Notes: generated from the sequence alone by a model not told the origin. A stretch of DNA of 64,000 bases from Lactifluus volemus (GCA_022376515.1 WTXI01000001.1:1550001-1614000); one strand, 5' to 3'. Counted from the stretch's first letter, positions 24,047 through 41,626 are shown. Program-made: numbers and translations.

Positions 24047-25248
24047 ATGTCTGAAAAGCAGCAGCGTCTCGTCCTATCTATCATCGACTTTCTCAACCAA
24101 TCTATCAGTGATGGTACTATTCGGGAGGAGGACAGGGAGAGTTTAGATGTAGCTGGTACTTTAACTTCTTATCACCCTCCTTACATCATTCATCAATCTT
24201 CACCCCGTCAGTTCAATGTATCGGAGAAGCTTTTGGCGTTGATCTAGCAGACCAAGAGCAGGTGAATCGCTTAAGTGTGAAGCCTGCAACCCTTCAGACC
24301 ATCTTCGACGTCTTTCTCAAGACCAAAGAAAAGATTGGCTCAACTCCCCAAGTGCCCCCCACAACAGCTCCAGAGACACCTGTGCCTGCCTCCGCGGAAG
24401 ACAAGGCTCAGGCGGAGAAAAATAAGCAGGCAGGGAATTCGCTTATGAATAGCAAGCAGTATGACAAGGCTATTGACGCGTATACGGAAGCTATCAAGCT
24501 CGACCCATCCAACCCTGTCTACTACTCCAACCGGGCTGCAGCTCATTCCAGCAAGGGCGACCACCTATCTGCTGTTGTAGATGCCGAGAAAGCAATCAAT
24601 GTGGATTCAAAGTTTGTCCGGGGCTATTCTCGTCTAGGGTGCTCGGCTGCCAGCTTCCGAATGGGAATTTCCCTTCTAACCGTCCTGCATACAGACACGC
24701 CCACTACTCCATCGGTGACTACGAGGGTGCAGCAGCTGCATATAGACGTGGTCTAGAATTAGATCCCACCAATGCTGCCATGAAAACGGGACTGCAGAAT
24801 TCCGAATCCCGGATCGTGTCTGACGGAGGAGGGGATGCTGCGGCGATTTCCTCGGAATCTCAACCTGAATCTAATCCGGGGGACTGGGTGGAATGGCTGA
24901 TGCGATAAGAAATATGGGTGGCGGCGGGATGCCAGACCTTTCCGGCATGATGAACAACCCAGCAATGATGCAAATGGCACAGGAGATGATGGCTAACGGT
25001 GGACTAGAGAGACTGGCGTCAAACCCAGCCGTAGCTAACATGGTCAGCTACATCGAATCAGGTTGTGTGTTACCTTGCTTACTTTGCATCCGCAGATGAA
25101 TCGGTTGAACAGTGGAGGCAGTCTACCATCCATGCAAGAGCTCATGGCTGATCCAACATTACGAGATCTGTGAGTCCAATGATTTACAGAATGTTTTGTT
25201 GTTTATCCCATTTCTAGGGCCAATCAGTTTGGAGGTGGTCAGAGGTGA
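24047..25248 (+). CDS. SGT2: SGT2/SGTA small glutamine-rich TPR co-chaperone
   Basis: The N-terminal dimer domain is MSEKQQRLVLSIIDFLNQSI, then SLDVA joined over an intron to VQCIGEAFGVDLADQEQVNR. Three TPR repeats follow: AEKNKQAGNSLMNSKQYDKA, LDPSNPVYYSNRAAAHSSKG, and HAHYSIGDYEGAAAAYRRGL after an intron. The Met/Asn/Gly-rich C-terminal domain is GGGMPDLSGMMNNPAMMQMA to MQELMADPTLRDLANQFGGG, ending QR at 25246-25248. Sgt2 hands tail-anchored membrane proteins to the Get4/Get5-Get3 pathway and binds Hsp70/Hsp90 through the TPRs. The G5 run at 24878-24882 needs a sixth G to join ESNPG to LGGMADAIRNMG; otherwise the frame stops at 24907. Confidence 0.92.
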
Positions 25249-25979
25249 CCATTCTCGCCATTTTGATTATATACACTTTATGGTGTCGCGATGACATTGG
25301 TTTGGAGGACGGAAGACAAAAATCCTCGATTTGTATGCCTCGATACTGATAGATCAAATTAAACCCAACTTAACCCAAAAATCACCGCCCGGCTCGCCGT
25401 GTGAAGGAAACATGCTCTCATCCAGGCGCTCTGTGTGACTCCAGTTGCTCTCACATCTCTAGACAAGTCCTCGGCAATTGTTCGGAGCAGTTCCCGTGCC
25501 TGTGCCACGGACCCTTCTGTTGAAGTACTGGTGTTGGCTGTTTCACCAAATCCATTCCGCATATCAGGAATACTTCTGCTGATCGTTATGGCCCAAGGAA
25601 CCTGTTTCAAGTCCCCGCCGATACCTTGGCGTGGATAACACGAGAACCCTGGAAGCATGACGACGAATGTTGGCACTAAAATGCGCGTATTTATTCCCGC
25701 ATTATTTTCCCGAAATCATTATCAACATAGGCAACATCTTCGTTGTTGTTGATCGATTTTGGGACCCTCGCAGAGTAATCACCCCTTAACGCGAAGATTC
25801 TCCTCTCCTCATTATGATTATGTTGGCGGGTGAGTTCAAAAGCTAACAGTCGCTGAGCACATATGGTTTCGGACAAGTCAAGAAAACATAAATAGTTGTC
25901 GGGTGGAGAAAGAAATCAAGATTAACACTTCCTCACTTAACATATGGGATTAGGGTAATTCTATGGTATGAGGCGACCT
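25249..25979. other. Convergent spacer, nothing firm
   Basis: This spacer lies between the SGT2 and Myb-gene 3' ends. A minus-strand ORF at 25359-25676 (includes ARELLRTIAEDLSRDVRATG) has a coding-like look, but no recognisable domain and no supporting exon. I do not call a gene here. Confidence 0.4.
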
Positions 25980-28030
25980 TTAAGCAGTTGCGGCTTGCCG
26001 CTGTAGTTTCTCCGTAACCTTACGCGCGAGGGTTGGGGGCACGCTATCAAGCTGTGCAGGGGATTTATGAGAGTGGCCCTGGATATAAGCATACATTTGA
26101 GCACCATGTGCTATATCCAGGTAGAGGTAGACTCACGTGGGATAGATGATATCTCAATCCGCTAAGCTGTTTGTATACCTGTGGGCAATTTGCATGCGGA
26201 CAGGGATGAGTCTTCGCCGGTCGTTTCTGCTTCCGAGATGCACCCGATGCTGTAACTTGGGCGGTGGAAGGAACTGCAGAGGCGAATGTAGTGATGGCCT
26301 GCAAGAAATGTGCCCTCGAGCTAATTCAAGACATTTTAGCTTCACCAAAATATCAATAGATCTGATTGGTCTTACACTTGTAAGTGATATTGCAGACCAT
26401 TGATGCTCTAAGACTATAATTAGAAAATCTACAGCAGAAGAAGAATATGAACAACCCACCTTCCAGCTTTTGTTACAACCTGGCAATCCACATCGATATG
26501 GCTTGTGATCGGGGAATTCATCCGCAGCATGATCAGTTCTAATGTGATCAGTAAGTTCCTTCGAGGTAACAAACTGGATGCCAGTGGTCGAATCGTTGAT
26601 CAAACAGCGTTGATGGCCACATGCGTATCCTTGAATCGATCGACTAAGACATGAAGGTTAGCATACGAATAAGCTTGTCAGAACGTTGCTCACTCAGAGC
26701 TGGTCGCCAGCGTCGAGGAGAGCCTAGGAAGCCTATGGTCCGCCGTGCTTATTTCCATTGGCTGGGCTTGTTGCGACGACCTCTCGACTGGAGAAGTGAT
26801 GACCGGAGAAACCGGCTCAGAAGGAACGTCCTCAGGAGGCGGCGAAGGTAACCGACAATTATCATAATCCGATACAGCGCTGTCGAGATTATCAAGGGGG
26901 GGCTCGTTGATGGTAAGGCTTTCCTCGTCGTGTGAACCAACATCAAGTTGAGTTATTATTGCTGCATCCATCTCGACGTCATGTTGTAATGCGGAAACTG
27001 AGCTAGAATCGGATCGTGCATCGAGATCAGAAGTAACGTTTGTCCGAAGTTCCGGTATATCAGCTTGTACGTGCATCTCCGAGGGCTCAGCGTAGTCTAT
27101 GCCTTGAGTTGGTTCGAGAGTAGTGAATACGTGGTCAAACGAAGCGGGATATCGATATGCAGAGACCATCGAGGGTGTAGTACGAAAGTCGCCGCCTCCA
27201 GAGGATGGTATTGGCACAGCTGCGCGAGGTGTGTGGGAGGGTGGCTGGACCTCCAATTGTTCCACGGATGGAGTCAATCCTGGCAAAAAATCGAGGGAAG
27301 TCTGGGCATGCCAATATTGACATGGATCAAACATAGGCCACGAAGATAAGTCTGGGGCCGGAAGAGACTCAGAACGGGAAGAAGCATGCTGGAGACGGGA
27401 CAAAGGTGACTCTATGGGTGTTACCTCACGGATAGCTGGAGAACGTTTCCTTTCAAGTAGTCGCCATCTAGCAATCCCGTCAAGCGCGAAAAAGACACAC
27501 GGGAAGGGCGCCATGCGGACCTGTTTCGACAGCCCAGACTGCTGCGCTGAAGCTGTTGACCAACCTGTACCCACTTTCCGCCTAATTGTGCGTAGAGCTC
27601 AAGCAGTTTGGCATCTTCGGCCTCGGTCCACTCGTCTTTTTTGAGAGCTGGATCAAGAGCCTCACGATATCGTTTCGAGCACGCATCATCTGTCCTTCCG
27701 GGTATTTGCCTGGCGATGACGGACCACTTGGTGCCGTAGAGCTTGTAGAGAGAGATTAATTTGTCATCTCTTCTTTAGTCCATGCCGATTTCTTGATCGA
27801 TGGGGACAGAGAGTGAAGCCATCGCTGGAATGGGGTCAAGAGATGTTTTCTAAATAAAAGGGTAGATGGTGATGAGAAAAAGATACCTTTCGACAAGCCT
27901 TGTTCGTACGACCAGGGACATGCTGAGCGATGGTCTTCCAATCTGCTTCGCCGTCAAACTCTGCAACGGCCCTGGAAAGAAGGAGATCTTCATAAGCGGA
28001 CCAAGGACGACCTGTAATCCTTTCAGCCAT
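25980..28030 (-). CDS. Transcription factor with three Myb repeats and C-terminal C2H2 fingers
   Basis: Start MAERITGRPWSAYEDLLLSR. Repeat 1 runs to GRTNKACRK. Repeat 2 is RWLHSLSPSIKKSAWTKEE with KLISLYKLYGTKWSVIARQI and GRTDDACSKRYREAL. Repeat 3 is DEWTEAEDAKLLELYAQLGG, KWVQVGQQLQRSSLGCRNR, joined over an intron to WRLLERKRSP. A long disordered middle follows. At the C-terminus are finger-like units: YACGHQRC..HIRTDH, then YRCGLPGCNKSWK joined to SINGLQYHLQ, then HPCPHANCPQVYKQLSGLRY with HLSH, ending EKLQRQAATA. The NGLxYHL wording resembles Sfp1/JAZF1 fingers. A one-base loss near 27764-27774 breaks WTKEEDDKL in repeat 2. A nuclear DNA-binding regulator is inferred; targets are unknown. 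It is divergent from PRP17 (156 bp). Confidence 0.82.
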
Positions 28031-28186
28031 TCGGCCAAAGCGAAAGGAGAGAGGCGAGTGCCAGAGAGGCAACTCGAGCTCGAGCGATGTTACTTGGTCG
28101 CAAACTGGGAGACACTTTCAAAAACGGAATCTCGTTACATCAGATTATGTAATTATCATATCTCCCCCTCCTTCTCTCAAACCATA
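28031..28186. promoter_or_regulatory. Bidirectional promoter, Myb factor and PRP17
   Basis: 156 bp lie between divergent start codons, including a GAGCTCGAGC palindrome-like stretch (about 28076-28085) and a pyrimidine-rich TCTCCCCCTCCTTCTCTC tract (28161-28178) just before the PRP17 start. Confidence 0.4.
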
Positions 28187-30262
28187 ATGTTGGCTCTAGC
28201 TTATGATTCTTCCGATGAAGACCCTACAACAGAATCTCTTCAAGATTCTTTCAATTTGGCTGCAATATCTTCCACAAAAAGACCTAGAATACAGGACACT
28301 ACTCAGAATACTACTCCTCAAGCTGCACCCGATGTACTCGCAGAGGTTGGTTCACTCCTTTCACTTTTTTTTTTCTTTCATTTCTAACCAGAACCAATCG
28401 AAAAGGATCCACTCAACCAATCTTCGCTCATCACTCGCCCAACCGACACCCAAATGAACGTGAATATTCCTTACAGCGACATGATTCTCCCTGTTCAAGG
28501 CCCAGAGAACCCTTTCGGTGATCGGAATCGTTTCTCGAACCAGAATGCCCTGGCTGGCCATGTCGAAGAACAAGCTATGACAGAGCACGCATTCCGCACC
28601 CAGCATCTCACTCACTATATTCTCGGCTATTCTCAGAACCCTTCTGTGGATCCTAATGCCCCGCTATACTTGGCTCGGTCGAGGCTGCAGAAGCAAACAA
28701 TTATGCCATGTTGAATTCTGTCCAGATCACTCACGCGAAACGTAAAGAATTGAAACGTAAGCGAAAACCAAAAGGCGACCTTGAAGTTGCTGAGGGCGAA
28801 ACCGCCTACGCCGGCCCCTGGGCCGCTTGGGCTGGCGAAGAGCCCGTGGCTGTCGTACCGGAGGGTTCCGAGGAGGCAGGGAATGAAGAGTCGTCCGAGT
28901 CCGAACCCGAACCCGAAGTTGCCACCGTTAAAAAGGCGAAGCCAAAGCGTGGTGCTCCAGGTCAAGAATCGTCTGTTTTCCATGGCAAGTCGATGACCGA
29001 CTATCAGGGCCGCACCTATATTTCACCGCCGCTTGGGGAAGCACCACACCTTCAATCCGAACCTGGGTCGCAAGAATCCTTTATCCCCAAGACATGCATC
29101 CATACCTGGACGGGACACACCAGTGGTGTGTCAGTCATCCGCCTATTCCCTGAAACGGGACACCTTTTGTTGAGCGGGTCGATGGACACGAAAATTAAGG
29201 TATTTCTGGTCTAGTTGACGGCCGATTTGGTCTGATTCAGTGTCGACTAGCTTTGGGACGTGTACACGCACGGTAATTGTCTGCGTACCTTCCATGGCCA
29301 CGGCAAGGCAGTGAAGGATGTGACTTTCTCCAACGACGGGCGAAGGTTCTTATCATGCGGTTACGATCGCTATATGAAGTTGTGGGATACAGAGACGGGC
29401 CAGTGCCTGAAACGGTTCAACAATGGCAAGATTCCGTACGTCGTGCGCTTCCATCCCGATGAAGACAAACAGCACATATTCCTGGCGGGTATGTCAGATA
29501 AGAAGATTATACAGGTATGCCGAGTACTGTCTGTCTGGGATATCGTCACTCAACCCACTGTCAGTATGATATCGATAGCGGTGAGATTACTCAAGAGTAC
29601 GATCAACATTTGGGACCCGTCAACACTATCACTTTTGTCGACGAAAACCGGAGATTTGTGACCACTTCTGATGACAAAACCATTCGCGCGTGGGACTTTG
29701 ACATCCCTGTTGTGATCAAATACATCGCAGAGCCGCACATGCACTCAATGCCTGCAGTCACTCTTCATCCGTCTAGTAAGTCGGCGCTTTGCTAATTTCT
29801 TTTGAAGAGCTCTGATGTGGCGTAGAGAAATATTTTGCTGCCCAGTCATTGGATAACCAAATACTCGTCTATAGCACGGACAACTTTCGCCAAAATCGCA
29901 AAAAACGGTTTGCCGGCCATTCGGTTGCCGGGTACGCATGTCAGGTTGGCTTCTCCCCGGATGGCAAGTGGATAAGTAGTGGGGACGGTGAGGGAACGTC
30001 GTATATTGGGACTGGAGAACAGGACGTATCAAGTCGCGGCTACGAGCTCATTCTAAAGTGGTCATTGCGCACGAGTGGCTGCCCCACGAGACGGTTTGTC
30101 AATTCCTTTCGCATTCATTAGTCCTGTAAGTTGATGACCGCGGGACCTTAGTCAAAAGTCGTTACAGCGTCCTGGGATGGACTTATCAAGCTCTGGGTAG
30201 GTCTAATTTTACGCCACTGCTTCCTGAGAGTGCTTTGGCTAAATAATGGACGGCAGGACTAA
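28187..30262 (+). CDS. PRP17: Pre-mRNA splicing factor PRP17/CDC40, WD40 protein
   Basis: Start [20 protein letters not shown]. An intron joins LAEV to [13 protein letters not shown]. The Prp17 N-terminal signature follows: [72 protein letters not shown]. Then come seven-blade WD repeats: [77 protein letters not shown], and the end [12 protein letters not shown] with TAA at 30260-30262. Prp17 acts in the second catalytic step of splicing. Two frame breaks each need one added base: near 28661-28672 (before LGSVEAAEA) and near 29990-29996 (GEG to NVVYWDW). Both fall inside conserved sequence, so errors are likelier than pseudogenisation. Confidence 0.92.
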
Positions 30263-31660
30263 TATATCATACATGTACGATCCAGTGTAATTGGGCCATA
30301 CCTTAATTGAAACCCAACTCTGGCCTAACTTTCTGGGCCGGCCGTTGGCGCTGGCCGTCTCCATTTCCTGAAGGATATTGCTGGACGCCGAAACTCGGAA
30401 TTATCTGCTACAAGCAACTGTAACGCCCGATTCATATGTGACCCACATTGGCATGTGTCACCGTAAAGTGATTTGCCTGAGATTATAATAGGCATTACGA
30501 TAGCGCCAAGCCTGAGTTCGATTGGACAATGGTTTAGTTGGCCCTTCCTGACAGGGCCTACAGGCATTATCCCACAGCATGCGTCTATGGAAGATGAGCT
30601 ACCGAGTTATCGCCATGGAAAAAGCCATGGTAAGACTCGGATGGACCACTGGCGAATAGTCGGTGGAGCGCCCGAAAATGACGTAGTAGAGAGTTGGTCT
30701 AGTCGACTCCGGGGCCTGGTCACCACCGAGTGAGAAGCTGATAAGTGACCTTGGGACAAAAATCACATGCTATTTCTGTTGATTCCACGTATGATGAAAT
30801 GTAGATTTTGGTTTCACCTCACAACCTGTTTTTTTTTTTTTTGAAACCGTTGAGTCGAGGGTGCTTAGATACAAGTGTTTACAAGGACGGCGTCTTTTGC
30901 CTCACCTAATACAAATGTTCAGCATAGAAATGTGAAACAAATGGAGACCAAGATCGGATCATGATAAGGCCGCTTATCACTCCGAGTCGTTCTCGTGTTC
31001 TCGTGTACGTGCCCATCAGGTCACAAGCCACCGGACTCTGTCTGGTGCGCGAACCAAGTTGGAAGGTCTTCCAACTGGTTCGAACAGGGATGGTGACAAG
31101 CATCCACCTGCCCTCGTTAAACGTTAATGTGGTAACCAATAGAAAAGTGAAGGGAACAAGTGCATATTCAGAACGGGGAATCAACAGAAGACCTCATCAA
31201 AAACGTCTAAAAAGTTAGGAGAGAAGCGACGGTTAGGAGAGTGATCGCGAACTGAGCTCCTTTGCACGGAAGTGAAATTCAAATTGACGAACAAGTTAAG
31301 CTATAATTAGAAACGTTAGCGCTAAATATGAGCAACGACTGCAAGTGGGCCACATGGTGCGGGTAATACCTGTCATGAGTGTTCCATGCTCTGCTCTTCC
31401 CTGCCAAGAGCAAGTTGAGTAAATCTTGATCACATCCTGACGAGCTGTTATTATAGTCAATTAGCTGTTGGCCCTCTTATTTAGCAAGCCTGAGATTGGA
31501 CTGATGGGACTGTTTCTTGGCAAGAACGATAGAATGGGAGAAGCATCCACGAGTGAGAAAAAATTTTCATTTACGCTGTCAAGAATTGAAATGGACGGTG
31601 CCTGATACTGTGACCACGAGTTTCGGATTCCCAATGGCCAAACTAGTGCGAAGACGCCGA
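30263..31660. other. Gene-poor spacer
   Basis: About 1.4 kb without a supportable gene. It holds a poly-T tract (about 30830-30842) and the double hairpin described separately. Short ORFs in all frames lack motifs or start context. Confidence 0.5.
31029..31082. repeat. Two adjacent inverted repeats (hairpins)
   Basis: Hairpin A pairs 31029-31036 (CACCGGAC) with 31040-31047 (GTCTGGTG) around a TCT loop, all eight positions pairing as RNA with one G-U. Two bases later hairpin B pairs 31050-31065 (CGAACCAAGTTGGAAG) with 31068-31082 (CTTCCAACTGGTTCG), 15 pairs with one bulged A and a two-base centre. They lie in unannotated sequence; function is unknown. Options are a structured RNA, a MITE remnant or a palindromic protein site. 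Confidence 0.75.
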
Positions 31661-31669
31661 AGAAGGGCA

Positions 31670-31675
31670 TATAAG
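31670..31675 (+). promoter_or_regulatory. TATA-like box upstream of the small secreted-protein candidate
   Basis: TATAAG (in GCATATAAGG) lies 57-62 bases before the ATG at 31732, a usual distance for a fungal TATA promoter. This supports transcription of the small ORF. Confidence 0.45.
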
Positions 31676-31731
31676 GACTCGTCCTCGTCTTTGCCCCACT
31701 CACTTGGGCTTTCTAATTTTTGCAGACCACA

Positions 31732-32009
31732 ATGCGTCTTGCCTGTTACATCCCTCACTGTATTTTCTTATTCCATGCCCTCGTCTCTGCTGCACCACTC
31801 GCAGTACGTTCTCTTCCATTCCGGCATATGGCGCCGTATTAAACGTGCACTGCGGTCCACAGGTCGCTGATCAAGGACAAGCCCTAGTCTTGGTGAGTCA
31901 TTCGCCAGTGACCCAAATCAATTAAACAAAATCCCCAATACAGCGGGGTGGCGGCGGTGGCGGCAGTACAGGAACTGATTGGAAGCGTGACATGGCTGAC
32001 GAGGGTTAA
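31732..32009 (+). CDS. Candidate small secreted peptide, 55 residues, three exons
   Basis: Not in any family I know. Exon 1 (31732-31803) encodes MRLACYIPHCIFLFHALVSA then APLA, a good signal peptide with cleavage near VSA-AP. Exon 2 (31863-31892) encodes VADQGQALVL. Exon 3 (31944-32009) encodes RGGGGGGSTGTDWKRDMADEG. Both donors are near-consensus (GTACGT, GTGAGT) and all phases fit. The mature part is about 30 residues, Gly-rich, with a KR dibasic site that Kex2 could cut. A TATA-like box lies upstream. Another strong intron-like stretch (GTATGT at 32036 to CAG near 32090) follows the stop, so the true product could be longer if a base is missing in the GGC/GGT run. Confidence 0.42.
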
Positions 32010-32418
32010 CTCTTCTGACCAGCCTTGGTCGTTGGTATGTGTTTCAAGTTTTTCCGACTCGGACATTGTCACAATTGGCTTTCCAGTTCACAACTCAATT
32101 CTGCCCGGCGGCGTTCGCGCCATGTCTTCTCTCCTGGAAGGTTCATGAAACTGATGGGCTCTGTATCATGGGGATCGTGTCTCCTCACCTTCGTTACCGC
32201 GGCTTTAACTGGTTGTTTCCGCAATTCACACTCTTTTTTTCTTTTTTTTTTTTTGTTGGCGATGCTTATCTGTACCAGTCAAATTTAGAACACATTCATT
32301 CATACCATTGATATTCTCATTCTGTAGATTCAGGTGTGGGTTGATTGATGCCTCGGCGTAATGTACCACCAGTGTAGTTTTTTTCCAAAATGACTTGATC
32401 TGCCTTTTTTGGTGGTCT

Positions 32419-32474
32419 TCGCGTCTAGTCACATTTTGTCACGTCAATTTACGGTCACGCACGCCATCGCGTCT
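32419..32474 (+). promoter_or_regulatory. Paired TCGCGTCT motifs upstream of MCM3
   Basis: The octamer TCGCGTCT occurs twice, at 32419-32426 and 32467-32474, within 80 bp of the MCM3 start. It resembles a variant G1/S cell-cycle box (CGCG core). MCM genes are classic MBF targets in other fungi, so a role in S-phase expression is plausible. Confidence 0.4.
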
Positions 32475-32497
32475 TATCCGCTTACTCTTCCTTCCAA

Positions 32498-35358
<2,861 letters not shown>

Positions 35359-35689
35359 TAGTTTCATCTCGGTAGTCTCTTAATCTGTATTGAATTGACT
35401 CAGTAATAATCTGGTGCCTCCGTGGATCATAAAACTGGTCAGGTATGGGTGACACGTATTGCAAGTTTAAGAAAGTCCATCAGAACTGCGGGTACAATTC
35501 AAAAGAGCAAAGTTTTTTTTTTTTTTTAACCAGGTATTCGAAAGATACGAACCCACGTGTTCAGACCGTTGTCATGCAAGACTACAATACGTGACGTACA
35601 AGGAATCGAAAGGGTTTGCTCCGAAGCAGGTGCCTTGCTTCGTGGTCAGCCCTGGTGACCCCACCGGAAAGAATTTCCGGCAGTGTCCA
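35359..35689. other. Convergent spacer MCM3/RINT1
   Basis: 331 bp between two gene ends, with a T16-type run at about 35513-35528. Nothing else is seen; it presumably holds both 3' UTRs. Confidence 0.5.
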
Positions 35690-38636
35690 TCATAGAATGC
35701 AATCCTCCCTCGTCCGGGCGATCATACGAACTTCCTCGCGACTGAGGTCTGCCCCGTGGATCAGATTTCTGATTTTGTGCTCCCATTTCTCTTTGTCAAG
35801 ATCATCAAATGACACCTTGAGAATCTCCGCCCAGACTTGGTCTTCTGCGCCAAGGATACGACCGGCCTGAACTAGCCGTCTCCAGGGAACTTCCACACGG
35901 TCGCCTGCGTCGGCGAGCGCAAGCCGGCACGTCTCAACCCACAATTCACTTTCGCGCTGTAGGGCCATGCGCTCAGCGTCAGTGACCTCATGTGACCGAC
36001 GGTAAAGAATCGCGCGCTGAAGAATGTGTGTGTTCAGATGCGACCCAATGCGTCGGTATACAGAGTTTGCGCTAGCACGCGGGAGAGTGCGACGCAAGGT
36101 AGAGAGGTGCGTTGAGAGCATAGACAAGGCTGGGAGGAGAGTAGGAGAAATAGACACGTCCGAGTGAGGCGTGCTATCGCTGCCCTGGCTGTAGGCGCAA
36201 GGTGAGAAGTGAAAGCCTTTCCTCCAGGTAAAGTGGTGCGGGTAATGCGCACCTAGTAAAATGAGCCTTCCATGCTGTCTCAACTTCCGCGCAGACTTGG
36301 TGGACGATCATATCCTCGGTCCTTGTCACCAGTTTGTCGTATTGCTGCACGAGCTCCTCAAATATGGTCCCATCCGGGAGGTCGGAGGATGAATTATTCG
36401 GATTGGGGAGAGAGGGGTGAATCTCTGCTCGAGCCCTAAGAGATGCCTTGTGGTTGATTTCGGTCCAAAGCTCCAAAAAAAACTGCGAAATTTGGATTAG
36501 TGGCACGAACATTTACAACGCATGCGATAACAGTTTACCAGGTCCTCTCCCCAGACTTCCATCGCGATTGATATATACTTGGCGCTAACAAGTGCTTTGC
36601 ACAATCGCATAATTCCTTCCACCCCAGCGGTGAGACGCCCCCGTGCCCAAGTATCACCATTAGATGGAGTTCCTAGTGCGCCAGGTACAGCATTGACAAG
36701 GGTATTCGACAGGGATTCAAACGCATCGAGAGAGGAAGATATGCGACCATGATACCCCTCAAGTAATGGTAGCTGGACATCGATGAGGAAGCGAGTGCGG
36801 TGGGTAAAATTTGGGAGAGGTGAGTAACGGTCTGTTACTTGTTCCACAAGCGATTTCAACTGCCTCGCGGAGACCGTTGGTCGAATGTCATTGTGGAAGC
36901 TCGCGGCATCCTCTGACTCTGCGATATCGTCGGTAATTGTCCACGCGTCCTTGGCACTAAGAAATTCGTAGTAACGTTCCAACGCGACTAGTCACGAGCG
37001 CGCATGAGCTGACAACTGCGTGCATCATTGGGCATCGATGCTTACAAGTTTTTCGCCTTCAACCCATCTGTCAAACCATTCTTTGCGTCCTAAAATGACG
37101 TCGCTTATCCCCTTCCACTCGGTGTCATCCGCGTACCGTCCTGACAGAGTAGCTGATAACGCAAACCCATCCTCCCGTAGCGATGCATCGAAAGCAAGGC
37201 CTGATATATCGTATGAGCGAGAAGCGGTGGGTGGGACAAGAGCGAATGCATGGTTCGTTTTATGTGACGAGCAAGAAATGGTAGAAGGCTTCTGGTAAAC
37301 TCTCGCTGGACAATACATTAACAAGGCGAGAAAGTGGACCTATAAGGATCATACCCATGCATCAATATCGCTGAATTTTGTTGACACAAGTAGGCGTTGA
37401 ATGACGTCATCGAAAAATATCCGGTGTTCGTGAGAGACGTTGAGGATATGAGTGAAATACCATTCGGGCTGTACATAGATGAGAAAGTGCCTATGGATTC
37501 CTGAGAAGCATTACCTTGTCCAGTTTATTTGTTTGCCGGGAACCCTCAAAGTGATACTTGAATCGTTGAGATAGAGGCTGTACTAGAGCCTGGATGGGAT
37601 AAAGACCATCCATCCGGACATACTCGTCTTGGTCTGAGTGTAACTTCTCGCCTCTGCGGAGATGCACTTAGTGAGGAGGGTAAGTAAACAGGAGCGGTAT
37701 TCACATTTCTTGGAAGTCGAGTAAAAGATGAAATGCGTCTTCAAAAGCTTTCCTATGCTCTGAACTCGCTGTAGAGTAATCAACTTGCATGGGCCAATGC
37801 AGGTTCTCTGACGCAGCAAGGAAGGCACTATGTATAAAGGTCCGACTGGTCAAAGAGAGCAATTATGTGATGTCGGAATAACATACCTGGAGAGAACAGC
37901 CTTCATATTTAACCACGTCTGTCCTTGTGTTTCTTCCAAGAAGGACACCAGCCGCAAGGAGATGTCAACCTCGTCGGTGACATCGCTTGCTGGGGAACAA
38001 CCTTGCTTGACCGCCGAACGAGAGACTGTAATGCGCGATATTTAGAAACTATGATTGGGCATTCGGGCTGATTTCTGCCGTAGCAGCTTCGCTGAAAGGC
38101 AAGTTTGAGAGAATGAAACAAGAGTGAGTCTGAGTTTCCGCGCACCTGAGTTGTAAGGCTCTGTGAATGACCTGAACGTAAGCCCTTACGCTCTCCTGCT
38201 CTCGCAACCTCCTGTGCATCGATTCTAGATCCTCTAAAAGTGTCGGAGGCTCGCTTGGCAAAGAATTATCCGAGAGGAGTTGTCCGAACAAGGAGGATAA
38301 TTCATCAATTAGCGAATGGCCGAGGAGAGATATTTCCTGTGCAGAGTGGAGACGAAGGGTGACATTCTCGATCTGTTCAGACCTGAGTTTCTGAATGTTG
38401 GAATGGGAAGCGGCCAACTAAACTAGGGGTTATGCTCAGACAGTACCTCAGAGACCGGGACTGTTACGCACTGAATCTCGAAGACGATCTCTCTCTTTGC
38501 GCGTGTTCTCGACAGCGTCAGCGAGAGATGAGGTTGATTGAGAGAATGGATGGTTTTTGTCTAAATAACCCAAGGATGAAGCATGTATGTGTGGTTGAGA
38601 GAGGTATTGTTTGATTTGATCCGATATTGAGCTCAT
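35690..38636 (-). CDS. RINT1/TIP20-family ER tethering protein
   Basis: I start at the ATG at 38636 (MSSISDQIKQYLSQPHIHAS). The N-terminal half is coiled coil (NIQKLRSEQIENVTLRLHSA; LLEDLESMHRRLREQESVRA). The RINT1_TIP1 region includes DDTEWKGISDVILGRKEWFD then RWVEGEK, ERYYEFLSAKDAWTITDDIA, HRTRFLIDVQLPLLEGYHGR and CKALVSAKYISIAMEVWGED. It ends VWAEILKVSFDDLDKEKWEH..TREDCIL. In yeast Tip20, with Dsl1 and Sec39, tethers Golgi-derived COPI vesicles to the ER; the animal form is RINT-1 with ZW10 and NAG. Many short introns separate the middle exons (about 36980-38050), whose edges I did not fix. It is divergent from the ABCD transporter, 104 bp apart. Confidence 0.85.
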
Positions 38637-38740
38637 CGTCGTCGTCGTCTGTGTGGATTGAGGACCCACGTGGCCAATGTTAATTTCACATGTTATTTGA
38701 ACCGTGAAATGATCACCGCGTCAAGTGAACCCCGTCATCA

Positions 38741-41626
<2,886 letters not shown>

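Noticed and set aside
25359..25676. Minus-strand ORF with RELLRTIAEDLSRDVRATG
   Set aside because: No recognisable domain, partner exon or promoter; could be chance in a convergent spacer.
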